Origin: Prostheceraeus crozeri
Taxonomy: Eukaryota; Platyhelminthes; Polycladida; Euryleptidae
Length of the DNA stretch: 64,000 bases
Reading direction: 5' to 3'
NCBI GenBank assembly: GCA_907163375.1
Contig: CAJQUW010001446.1
Span: 124,001 to 188,000, forward strand
Position numbers and translations under genes: made by a program. Within the stretch, counting starts at the first letter, position 1; every line of letters starts with the position of its first letter. Below are positions 28,403 to 38,052 of the stretch, one piece after another. A model generated the notes under the pieces. The model searched no databases and had not been told where the DNA came from. It worked only from the letters and a program-made list of their open reading frames with translations.

Positions 28403-28523
28403 AGTTGCCAAACAGAAGTAGGAAAACAAAATATACAAAGTATAGCATTCCACCTTCGTCGAAGTCTCGTCGAGAACGTATACCGTTATACATGACAATA
28501 TTCCAATCTTCACCGGACAATAT
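28403..28523 (-). CDS. Cav2: Cav2 exon 8b: domain II selectivity filter and S6, version b
   Basis: The 121-bp exon encodes [20 protein letters not shown], then [20 protein letters not shown], plus one base. It matches exon 8a in length, in both phases and in the weak GTATCC donor, and 24 of 40 residues agree. The filter glutamate is kept, but the outer loop is acidic (RRDFDEGG) where 8a is basic, and S6 has more phenylalanines. The acceptor is ATTTCAG. The exon joins exon 7 and exon 9 in frame without 8a; including both would shift the frame. It has no stop or damage, so a decayed copy is unlikely. Whether it is spliced needs transcript data. Confidence 0.88.
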
Positions 28524-29568
28524 CTGAAATAATAGCCATTGAAAAACACAAAAATGCATCATTTTTCGCCTCCAAACAGGATTCTCAGAATTCGCTGTCT
28601 CATAAGATAGATATTTGACGAATTCGTCTCTTATTTTATCATTGACAATTAGCAGAAAAATGTGGCTGTGAAATCAAGGTTCAAAGATAAATTGTTACCA
28701 TTAAAAACGGCAAACTTGGGGCAATACTTAACAAATGCACTATTTGAAATGAAAGCATCGTGCTATTATTTGATAGAAGTTTCGAGCTGGTTGAAACATT
28801 CTCTCGTGTATTGCTGCTCTAAGATTCTTAAATTGAGGATCACAAATACTTTGCACCATATGTCTTAAGGAACATATTTAAAGCTTTGCCAGATTTAATC
28901 TGACATTTTTCTGGTCCACTTTAGAGTGCTTATCATTTAGGAAAATTTGGATAGTTAAGCATCAGCTTCCCGTTTTCTCTGATTTTTATTTCAGATGCAC
29001 AATAACAACATTTCAAATAAGAAATAGCGCTTCCTATACATGTAAAAGAGAAAAGTACATGCTCTTACAATCTGAGTTATATTCAGTGCTTCAGGCAAAT
29101 TATCAAGCTTTCAAAAGAGGCTTTTGTACACAGCCTATTCATCTTGTAGTCTCATAGCAACTCGCATCAAAAAGATTGATGAAAATTTCAAATTTTTGAT
29201 AAATTGCGAAATACATCATTCTTAATTTTTCATTCGAATTTTTCAATTGTGAAATGTAAAGATAAGCGAGTTAGAACACAGAAATTTACAGTCATTTCAA
29301 AGAGTAACAGTTAAGGAATAGAAAGTTGGCGCAAATATCTCGATGCACTTCGCACCAGCCAGATGAATGCTATCAGTAAATGGTGTTATTGGCAAGAATT
29401 ATGAAACATTAATTGAATTACAATCAATTGATGTCAATTAATTAATTGCATCAATTTCCTGTATCAATTGATGGATTGACAAAATTCCTATTACAATTAA
29501 TTGTTACATGAAATTGCTGTAAACAATTGTTTGATATGACTGTAGATCTACGTGATTCAGATACTACC
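28524..29568. other. Start (3' part) of the intron between exons 8a and 8b
   Basis: AT-rich. At 29,400-29,530 it is dense in CAATTAATTG-type words, resembling the core of the element at 30,310-31,102. No gene. Confidence 0.5.
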
Positions 29569-30112
29569 GTACTGGCGAAAAAACCAACCGTCGGGAGGTG
29601 AGTTTTTTCGAAGGATAAGTAATTAAGAAACTTGCCGTCGTCGGGAGGTGAGTTTTTTCGAAGGATAAGTAATTAAGAAACTTGCCGTCGTCCGGGCACC
29701 TTGGAAAAATAACAATTATTAGAAGGCCAATTTTTTTAGAAATCCAATTTGTCAAAAAAATGCTATTTCTTGTATTTCACCAATCTCAAGCAATTTCAAC
29801 AAGCGCCCGATGGAAGTTTCATGATGACTAACTTTATTTGATTTGTGATGTTGAATGAATTGACAAGTTTCACATTGAAATCGCGCTCAATAGCAGCTCC
29901 CTAATCTAAAGAAAAACTGTAGGTTATTCACAAGGCACTCATCAATAGTAGTTGTTGATCAAAGTACTATAATAGAAATATAAAGTGAAGAAAAAATTGG
30001 CGCATGTTTGAGGCCGTCAAGCACCATTCTCCAGAAATAATTAATATAGAAACCGGTCACCGGCCTGCCGCCTGGGAAAAATAGATAATTGGCCGGGTTT
30101 TTTCGCCAGTAC
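29569..30112. mobile_element. Non-autonomous inverted-repeat element
   Basis: A 17-base terminal inverted repeat GTACTGGCGAAAAAACC bounds a 544-base segment (left copy 29,569-29,585; right, with one difference in this run at most, 30,096-30,112). Sub-terminal GGCC..AATTAT...TTTCC segments are also repeated near 29,695-29,735. No transposase is encoded. No clear target-site duplication was found, so the superfamily is unassigned. Confidence 0.6.
29590..29689. repeat. Two tandem copies of a 50-bp unit
   Basis: The unit beginning GTCGGGAGGTGAGTTTTTTC occurs twice in a row with a 50-base period (starts 29,590 and 29,640), essentially without differences, inside the inverted-repeat element. The identity points to a recent duplication. 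Confidence 0.85.
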
Positions 30113-30309
30113 AGTGACTAGTGTATGGTTATTATTCATCTTTAACATCGAATAAAGGACTTTTCTGACAAAGAACTCGATCATGCAGAAGCTCGTACTA
30201 AGAATTTTGCTGTCTGGACATTTTTCTAGATTTACGTACTCAATAGTCCACAACTCCCACGCATGCTTGCATTATCTGCTTTCGGCAATAGGACGTGGCG
30301 TCACATAGC

Positions 30310-31102
30310 CAGGGTCTGGAAAAAATTAATTGCAATTTAATTGGTCTCATTTTTTGCTAACAATCAATTAATTTAATTGGATCACATGAGCAATCAATGA
30401 ATTGTAATTAATTGACAATAATTGCAATCATTTTTATCATTGCCAAATGTTGATAGATCTTTCCACTGTTGACTGACACTAGATTGATAAATACTTTAGA
30501 CATGTAGTTCCATGGCACATAGGTCGATGAAGGTTCATCAAAACACGCACAGAAATATAATTTGCCTGCAATCACATGCATGCATTTTCTGCACCACTCT
30601 GTTCGTTGAACTAATTTGCATGATAAAACCTGCAAATGCACTGATAACAATATCTAGCAATGACTGATAATTAATGTTTATATTCTGCTTTATTCTTCAT
30701 GCGAAATATTGTCCGGTTCAAACACTGAAACACTGTCACTCTGGACATCGTGACCATAATTTGAGTTTATTTAAGAGAAAACATGAAACATATATATTTC
30801 CAAGTTGTAGACTTTTAAATTAAAGTTTAAATGAATGCTACAGATTATCAACAACAAGCTCCGTATTAGGCTAAAGTCAGACATTTCTTCGTTTCAAATA
30901 CGAGTAGATCTACAGAATATCATATCATCGATTATATAGGCCTATAGGCTTATTTATTATGCTGTATAACTTACAATAAATCGCTTTTTTACTTGTGAAT
31001 AATTGCAATTAATTGGAATAATTGTCAACTAATTCAATCAATTAATTGAATCGAAGATGGTTCATCAATCAATTAATTGCAATTAATTTTTTCCAGACCC
31101 TG
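30310..31102. mobile_element. Non-autonomous hAT-like element with AATTAATTG-rich arms
   Basis: The ends are inverted: CAGGGTCTGGAAAAAATTAA at the left (30,310 on) and its reverse complement ending at 31,102. The identical run is about 27 bases, and similarity continues more loosely for over 100 bases through AATTAATTG-rich sequence. The CAGGG terminus is typical of hAT transposons, which make 8-bp target duplications; the flanking octamers (CACATAGC and GACACAGT) agree at only 5 of 8 positions, so the class is tentative. No transposase. Confidence 0.6.
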
Positions 31103-32177
31103 GACACAGTGTGGGTCCATACAAAATCCATCAACTATTCCAACAATTGTCATGGTTATCAACTGGAAGGTGTTCAATGCCTGCAATTACATTAGGAGAT
31201 GTACGTCATTGTCAGCTTATGGCAAGAAAACATCCTGGATTCCTATCTCTTCTATTCCCTTGTGACGTCACATTGACTTAAATCTGTTCACTCAGCTGTT
31301 TGTTGGATCACCAATGGATCATCTCTTTCCTTGCAGTAGGGACCCTTTCATTGTGTTTTTCTACCTTTGTAACCAACTCAAGTTAGCGAGTTCGTTGATC
31401 AGTTTGTAAGCAACTCATGAATACCAATTTCAATTGATTGATTGAAAATAACTATTAAATAGCAATCAATTTTTTGACAATTCGTCCTTAATGGTTGGCA
31501 GTAATTATAATGGATTGAGATGGTTGGACTGAATCACTTCTTCATTTTTTTATAATGCTGAGCGCATTTAGAAATAGAAATAAAAGGTCAACTTCATGAA
31601 GCTGAACCGATCTATAAAATATGCACCTATTTGAATATCAAACTGCCTCTTAGCCGGAAATACGCGCTGTGACACAAAATCTGAGACGTAGAGATCACAG
31701 AGTCCAATTTTCAGAGTAGAATGATACATTTTGTTACCAAATGAAGACACTTCCTCTTTGCGATTTCACGGTCAATCATTTTTACCACGAATCGTCTGCG
31801 ATAAATCAGAGACATACGTGAACAGTAACATTTTCCTTGTTCAGTGTGATGACAGTGAAGGCGACATTTACAGCAAGGAATGGCGAAAGCATGAGTGCAA
31901 CATTCATTAATTTTCTCCACAATCTCAATAAATTCGACATTTCAAAATATTCGTGTTGTCAGAAGACAGGAGTACATCTTGATGGTGATGCGCAAAACAT
32001 TTTCATATTTGTAGTAAATGAAGCTGTAATAGACAATTTTTTAGATTTAACACTTGCCAATCCAAACCCTCCAGCTACTGAATCATTCATAAAGCAAAAA
32101 ATTAAAGAAAATTAAATATGGGACATGTACTACACAATAAAGGGTTACTCGTCTCAGTTCAGGTTGTGAAAATCCAG
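31103..32177. other. Intron between exons 8a and 8b, part
   Basis: AT-rich, no element recognised. Short open frames on both strands (for example 31,837-32,115) have no family resemblance. Confidence 0.5.
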
Positions 32178-34740
32178 TTAACACTAGAAGCACCAATGTG
32201 TCAAATTTGACACAAATGAGGTTTTGACGTCATCTTAAGGTAACTTAAAACTTGAATTAATTCTTCATGCTTCCTGACTTTTTACAACTTAGTCACATTT
32301 AGCGGAAAACTTTATAAAACATTGACTTACTATTCATTAACATGCTCAAATTTCATTTATTACTAGAAGCACCGACTGTGTCAATTTTGACACAACAACT
32401 TATCGCCATATCTTGAACTATGATACTAGGTCATCAAAGTAAAAAGTCAACAACCACGAGTGCAGGCGAGGTTGTTCAACATTCACAGTGTCTCTCTACC
32501 GCTATTGGCTGATCAAGCTACTGAGTCAGTTTCCCTCAATCAGCATCTCATCAGTTCGACACTTCACGATGGATAGACCACGACGACCTGCTGCTGTTGT
32601 TGCTTCGCAAATGCTCAACACCATTAATTTTGAAGATTCTGGAGATGATATGGAATCTGACTTCGACGATGCTCCGAATTACTTACCCTCCGTCGAACTA
32701 ATTAATTCGTCTGATGAGTCGGCGAACGAAGAATCAACTGAAGTTATTGAAGAAATGTCAACAAATGCGCAATCTACAAACAGGACAGCGGCAACTCCCT
32801 CGCCTTTCACGGGTAAGGATGGAACTAAGTGGGAGAGAGTTGATGGGCGACTGCCTGTGAGAGGACGGTTACAAACGCAAAATGTACTTCGTCACCCACC
32901 CGGACCGAAACCCTTTGTTCGCTCTCGTGTCACCAACATCTTATCTTCGTGGTATGAGTACATAGACAATAGAATCATCGATCGAATTCTAACTTACTCA
33001 AACAGTCGTGAAGACTGTACAACGCAAATCACTAAAGAAGATCTCCTGAATTTCATTGCTCTACAGTACTTACGAGGTTTGTACAACAAAAATCTACCAA
33101 TAAGGTTTCTTTGGAACAAAAACTATGGTATTGAAAAGTTTCAAAGAACGATGTCCCGTCAGAAATTTGAATATATCTCAAAAATGCTTCGATTCGATAA
33201 CAAAAACTCTAGGAGCTCAAGGTTGAATAACGACAAATTTGCAGCAGTTCGGGAGATTTTTGATATGTTCATGAATAATTGTCATCAAAAATACACCCCA
33301 GACTATTCTTTGACAGTAGATGAGGAGCTGATGCCACTAAAAACACGATGTCGTTTCATTACTTTCATGAGCAATAAACCAGATAAATACGGCATCAAAT
33401 TTTGGGACCTGGTCGAAGTCAAAAGCAAATATTTGGTGAGCTGTATTCCTTATTTGGGGAAGGATGCGTCCTCGCATGATATTCCTCTATCACAAAGAGT
33501 TGTTACGAATCTCGTGGATCACTTGGGAAGCGGATACAACGTTACTGGAGATAATTTTTTTTCTTCAGTCGCATTGGTAGAAGATCTTCAGAGAAAATCA
33601 ATCTCTTACGTCGGAACCATTCGTGAGAACAGAAGGGAGCTGTGCCCAGATATGAAAATTGACCAACCTCTTTATCATTCAAGATTTTATCAAAATGAAA
33701 AGAAAACAACACTTTCTGTAGCTTACAAATGTAAACCGAGAAAAACGGTTTATCTTCTTTCGAGTATGCACAAAGACGCCGAAATCGACGACAACCATGA
33801 TAAATTGAAACCACAAATTGTGCTATTCTACAATTCCTCGAAAGTAGGAGTAGACTGCGTCGATCAAATGATCCGACTATATTCGACTCGCAGTGCGTCA
33901 AGGCGATGGACGTTTGCGGTCTGGTGTAATATTCTTGACAAAGCCTGTATCAATGCATGGGTTGTCTATAAGCAGATTTCAGGAGAGTCAATTAGCCGAC
34001 GAAATTTCATATTTACTCTGATAGAAGAAATCTTTGAAATTTCCACTGCCAATCGCTACGTCTATTCTATTTCACAACCACAACACGATTACTCCCATTC
34101 TTTGAGTCCTTCCGTTGTTCTGAAGAAGCGAGCTCATTGTGGGAGCCAAGGATGTAATAATTTAGGAAACATTCATTGCTCAAAGTGCTCAAAAGTGAAA
34201 TGCGGAAAATGTTTGCAATCAGTCGAGAAATATACAATCGCTGTGTGCTTCTGTTGCAACGAACAATCTAGCTAATAGCTGCTTCATTTGTGCATTTTTA
34301 CTAATAAAATATCGAACTCAATCCCAGAGAATTTTTTGGTGAGTTGCATAACTGCAATTATACAGTATTGGCCTACAAAGAAATATAAAAAATCCCCTTC
34401 CATATTCAATGCCGATACTGAACGGTCATCTCGATTAGCATATATAATACGTATATGACTTTTAATGTAAATGCGTTTGAAAATTTCATACTGTTTTATA
34501 AAAATTTTAGAATTTACATAATTTAAGGCTATTTGTATAATTCATATAATAGTTAAATATAGGCATATAAGCTCATGAGTGCTCATAAAGACTGTTATTT
34601 GTCATAATTGAAAGCTCCATCTATGTTAACAAATTTTCTAGTGAATAACAAATATCAAAATAACTATTTTTAGTATATGTGTCAAATTTGACACACTTGG
34701 TGCTTAAAGGAATATCTAATAATGGTGCTTCTAGTGTTAA
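32178..34740 (+). mobile_element. Complete piggyBac-type transposon with TTAA target duplication
   Basis: TTAA occurs exactly at 32,178-32,181 and 34,737-34,740. Between them the 2,555-base element begins CACTAGAAGCACC and ends with its reverse complement (13-bp terminal repeats). Sub-terminal motifs are elaborate: a 16-base palindrome GTGTCAAATTTGACAC lies at 32,198-32,213 and 34,679-34,694, and a one-base variant at 32,378-32,393, preceded by another CTAGAAGCACC. The element carries one long intact transposase frame. It sits in the intron between the two alternative pore exons of Cav2. Confidence 0.95.
32569..34275 (+). CDS. piggyBac transposase, apparently intact
   Basis: The enzyme would cut and paste its own element at TTAA without leaving a footprint. 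The start is the first ATG in the open frame (32,569; MDRPRRPAAVV), giving 568 residues, the usual size for the family. There is an acidic N-terminal region, then the DDE_Tnp_1_7 domain. The aspartates fall in expected contexts: VDEE (Asp251), GDNFFSS (Asp328), and VGVDCVDQM (Asp429, Asp432). Their spacing of 77, 101 and 3 is almost that of the classical enzyme (268, 346, 447, 450, from memory). The C-terminus is a cysteine-rich zinc-binding domain (CGSQGCNN...CSKCSKVKCGKC...CFCC) that binds the element ends. No stop or frameshift. A polyadenylation-like AATAAA lies just downstream (about 34,303). Confidence 0.95.
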   Translation: MDRPRRPAAVVASQMLNTINFEDSGDDMESDFDDAPNYLPSVELINSSDESANEESTEVIEEMSTNAQSTNRTAATPSPFTGKDGTKWERVDGRLPVRGRLQTQNVLRHPPGPKPFVRSRVTNILSSWYEYIDNRIIDRILTYSNSREDCTTQITKEDLLNFIALQYLRGLYNKNLPIRFLWNKNYGIEKFQRTMSRQKFEYISKMLRFDNKNSRSSRLNNDKFAAVREIFDMFMNNCHQKYTPDYSLTVDEELMPLKTRCRFITFMSNKPDKYGIKFWDLVEVKSKYLVSCIPYLGKDASSHDIPLSQRVVTNLVDHLGSGYNVTGDNFFSSVALVEDLQRKSISYVGTIRENRRELCPDMKIDQPLYHSRFYQNEKKTTLSVAYKCKPRKTVYLLSSMHKDAEIDDNHDKLKPQIVLFYNSSKVGVDCVDQMIRLYSTRSASRRWTFAVWCNILDKACINAWVVYKQISGESISRRNFIFTLIEEIFEISTANRYVYSISQPQHDYSHSLSPSVVLKKRAHCGSQGCNNLGNIHCSKCSKVKCGKCLQSVEKYTIAVCFCCNEQSS

Positions 34741-34767
34741 TAGGAACACACCGACGGAGCAACTATC

Positions 34768-35382
34768 CAGTCGCGTAGCCAGGATTTCATTTCTGGGGGG
34801 GGGGGGTAATAAATGTGCCTAATATATGCCTATACTTAATAATTTCATAAATCAGAAGAAGACCTAATATTCATTCAAATGTGATTTGATTATGATCTGA
34901 TTTTGTCTTTTATTGATCATTCATGATATACGATTGACATAAAATCATACAGTATACACAAGTTTATATACAATATCTTCAGATGTAGCCTTTAGGTCTT
35001 TTTGTAAACATTATGCCTTCAAGCATGTTCAAGTACAACTACGATACGTTTTTTGCATACCTTGGTAAAAAGTTACAAAATTGCAAAAGTTAAATAAAAT
35101 GTACATGATATGATATCGGATATCGTTCCGTGACAGTACAACTAGTATTGGCGCCTGACCCACTGTCTGACTCACAGAAATGAACATTTCTCGCGAACGT
35201 TGCGCAACGGGGGACATGCGAAATTTAACCAAGCACGCTACTGTAGGATTTCAGATTCTCACATTAACAAATTAATCATTCGACATAGAATGATGTTAAT
35301 ATACCCCCGTATAAATCACAAAGATTGCCCCCCGCTCAGATTTCATTTGGAGGGGGACATGTCCCCCTTGGCTACGCCACTG
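34768..35382. mobile_element. Probable non-autonomous hAT-like element
   Basis: The left end CAGTCGCGTAGCCAGG and the inverted right end (reading CAGTGGCGTAGCCAAGG on the minus strand, ending at base 35,382) are imperfect inverted repeats of a CAGTGGCGTAGCC type common on non-autonomous elements. There is a long poly-G run just inside the left end (about 34,796-34,807) and a GGGGGACATGTCCCCC palindrome near the right. Flanking octamers match poorly. It begins 27 bases after the piggyBac element. Confidence 0.5.
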
Positions 35383-37931
35383 CATCTCCTTTGGGGACCC
35401 CTACCATCGTGCGGTGGTTTCGCTCCTACCCCTACGTGCTTTCTTGTGCGCTCGAAGTTTCAAGTCTTAGGCGACGTGGTTAAGAGACGGGCAAGGTGAT
35501 CGTAAATCAGACTCTGGTCGGGGAAATAACTGTAGCGTCAGTCACTGAGAGCGGACATTCTTTATGCAGATAGCCGCTAGTCCAGTCCGCCTGAAGAACC
35601 AATGATAAAGGGAGCGACTGCACGGGGGCGCTTGAGCACTGTGGCAGTGGTTAAAAGAAGAAATAAAGACAACAGAAAACTCATCAAGACAAGATAAAAA
35701 TTCAATTCACTCATACTATCAATTTTATCATCATCTAAGTTTAATTATGAATGAGAAATATTGAAGTTTGATAATGTGACAATCGGAAGCTTGAAATGTT
35801 TGGGGATGCAACAGGACGTTACTTAGTGGATCTTTTGCTGTGACACTTTCAAAAACGCTTGCAATACTGTATCCTAAATATGTACAATGGGGTATACGTC
35901 ATGTTGTCTCTGTCCTTTTCAAATAAATCATTGACGAAAAATGTTAATATTATTGCCAATATTGTTGTCAAGCGATTAAATACCATGGAACAGAATTATA
36001 AAAGCCTCAATTAATTTTGACTTCATTTACAACAAATATGACTTTCAAATATCGTTCTATGATGACATCAAAACATTCATTACATCGAAGCTAAGAAATA
36101 AAAGCATTTAAGAATAGAGAACAGAATGTTGACTCATGAATGTTTGTTTCAGTGACCTACAATTGAATTTATTGAAGCAGTGACCCTGTTGGTAGAGGAT
36201 CTGTTTCTTTGTCACTTTCAGTGTAGCTCTAACGAATATGTTTCAAAATACATGTATATCCGATGTAAGACCTCAAATACTGAAATATACATCAATTACA
36301 AGATATTTGATAAATCTAAAATAATCTTTCCTCTGTCCTGAAGCGATTTTAAAGTAAACTAATTCATTAAATGACAAAAATAAAACAGAGCCAATTGAAA
36401 ATAATTGGAAACTGAAATCGGAACTTCTTGCACAATGACACTGCGACAACATAGAATAGAATTAATTCGGTCTATCATATGAATTTCTTGACTCATGAAT
36501 TAAACTGGTTTATGGAGAATGACAGAACAGAATTGTTACAGAATTGAACAAGGCTGAGAATTTAATATTTTATCGGAGGTTCTCAAGTTTTGAAGAAAGT
36601 AAATTCTATCATGTCATATTTCATGAACATTTTGGTGAATATTTTTTGGAGTATTTTTTGAAACAAAACTTTGCTAAGCAATGATCTAAATGACCAAAAT
36701 TAAGCATTGGATCCATGCCTACGTATGTTATATTTCAGTTAACACAAAGCTCACAAAACTCGAGTCCAAACTAGCTGGAATCCCAAGAGAAATGATTCAC
36801 AAAATACTACAAGTAAACTTGTTTTGATAACGATGGGATCGGGTTTAGACTGTTTATTTTATAGGGCTGGAAACGACAAATTATGGTCAATATTTACTCA
36901 GGTTGTTAGCAATAAATTTTAATTTACTTCATTAAGAACGACTACTTTCTGCCTACACACAGAATATATCAGAGAGATTGATAAATGATCAGTAAACATT
37001 TTCTATCGAAGACATTGATCGCTTGCCGTATGCAATCTCCATGGATTTCCATAGCACAATAATGCACTTCATCTGACTTAGCCGCCTGGCTTCCCACTAC
37101 ATTGTTAATTAAATGAATTTGAGCACAAATTTCGTTAGTAAAAATCACTAATTCATAGTCTAAGTCTAATAGTCACTAAGTCTAATTCATAGTCAAGATA
37201 ATAACATGTCGTAAGTGTATATGTGAAGTAGATCGGGTCCAGATCTTTCAATTTCTCATGCTTCTGATTGCTTCCTTCAGAATGTTTTTACATTCTGTTC
37301 TCCTTCATTTTATGAATACTGGTTTTCTTTCATGATAACGTACCTTTAGTATCCATCAGAATGACGTTGATTAGAGGAGCAAAGGATCGTACATGCTTGC
37401 ATGTGACATTTAAATTCCTTTGTCTGCACTGCGCCGTTCGCTCATATTGTTGCTACCTAAGCATGACATGATGTTTCGACATCCCCACTAGTTCTCTAAT
37501 ACATAGCCTAGCTCGATGAATTGAATTGCTACGGTTATGCCGATATATTAGAATTATGAAGTATTGCAATCTTCTGGGAACCAAAAGATAACAACAATAT
37601 ACACATTAATAGTTAAATTAATTTAACATGACAGACGTTAAAATGCTTAAGGAAATTTCGACAATAAAATACAGTAGCACGCTTGTAAAAATCAAAATAG
37701 CCAATCCAATTTGTTACAATGAGCGATTACGCTAAATTTAAAGGCCTGCTCAAAAAGGTTCGCAACAATCTCTGTAAAGCTTTTCCAAATCAATCTTCGT
37801 GAAGCCAAGCCGTTTTTAGATTACGCATAACATCTGCGTTTTCTATATGCGATGCCTTTTGAATTACATATACTCTGTATTGCTAACTAGAAATCCTTAC
37901 TAAATACGATTACTTTCAGTTGGAAGGATAC
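35383..37931. other. Intron between exons 8a and 8b, part
   Basis: AT-rich and without recognised features. Confidence 0.55.
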
Positions 37932-38052
37932 AATTGCCAAATATAACAAGTAATACAAAATATAGTGCATAAACCATTCCGTCGAAGTTTGGTTTCCTTT
38001 GAGAGCGTATTCCACTGTACATGATGGTATTCCAATCTTCTCCAGTTAGGAT
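37932..38052 (-). CDS. Cav2: Cav2 exon 8a: domain II selectivity filter and S6, version a
   Basis: The 121-bp exon encodes [20 protein letters not shown], then [20 protein letters not shown], plus one base. The glutamate in GEDWN is the domain II member of the EEEE selectivity ring; the remainder is the P2 helix, a short outer loop and the first part of S6. The acceptor is CATAG. The donor is the weak GTATCC, giving outgoing phase 1, and T|AC with exon 9 restores [13 protein letters not shown]. The outer loop is basic (SQRKPN). A second exon of identical length and phase lies 9.4 kb downstream, so this is probably one of a mutually exclusive pair. Confidence 0.93.

Noticed and set aside
28374..28562. 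Continuous open frame running through exon 8b into CILGNTSEN and a stop, suggesting a pseudogene of the channel
   Set aside because: The residues after FGN do not fit the channel, and a GT donor in the right phase lies exactly there; the same donor is used by exon 8a, so the stop is intronic.
33542..33901. 119-codon minus-strand open frame
   Set aside because: It is the reverse-strand shadow of the piggyBac transposase.
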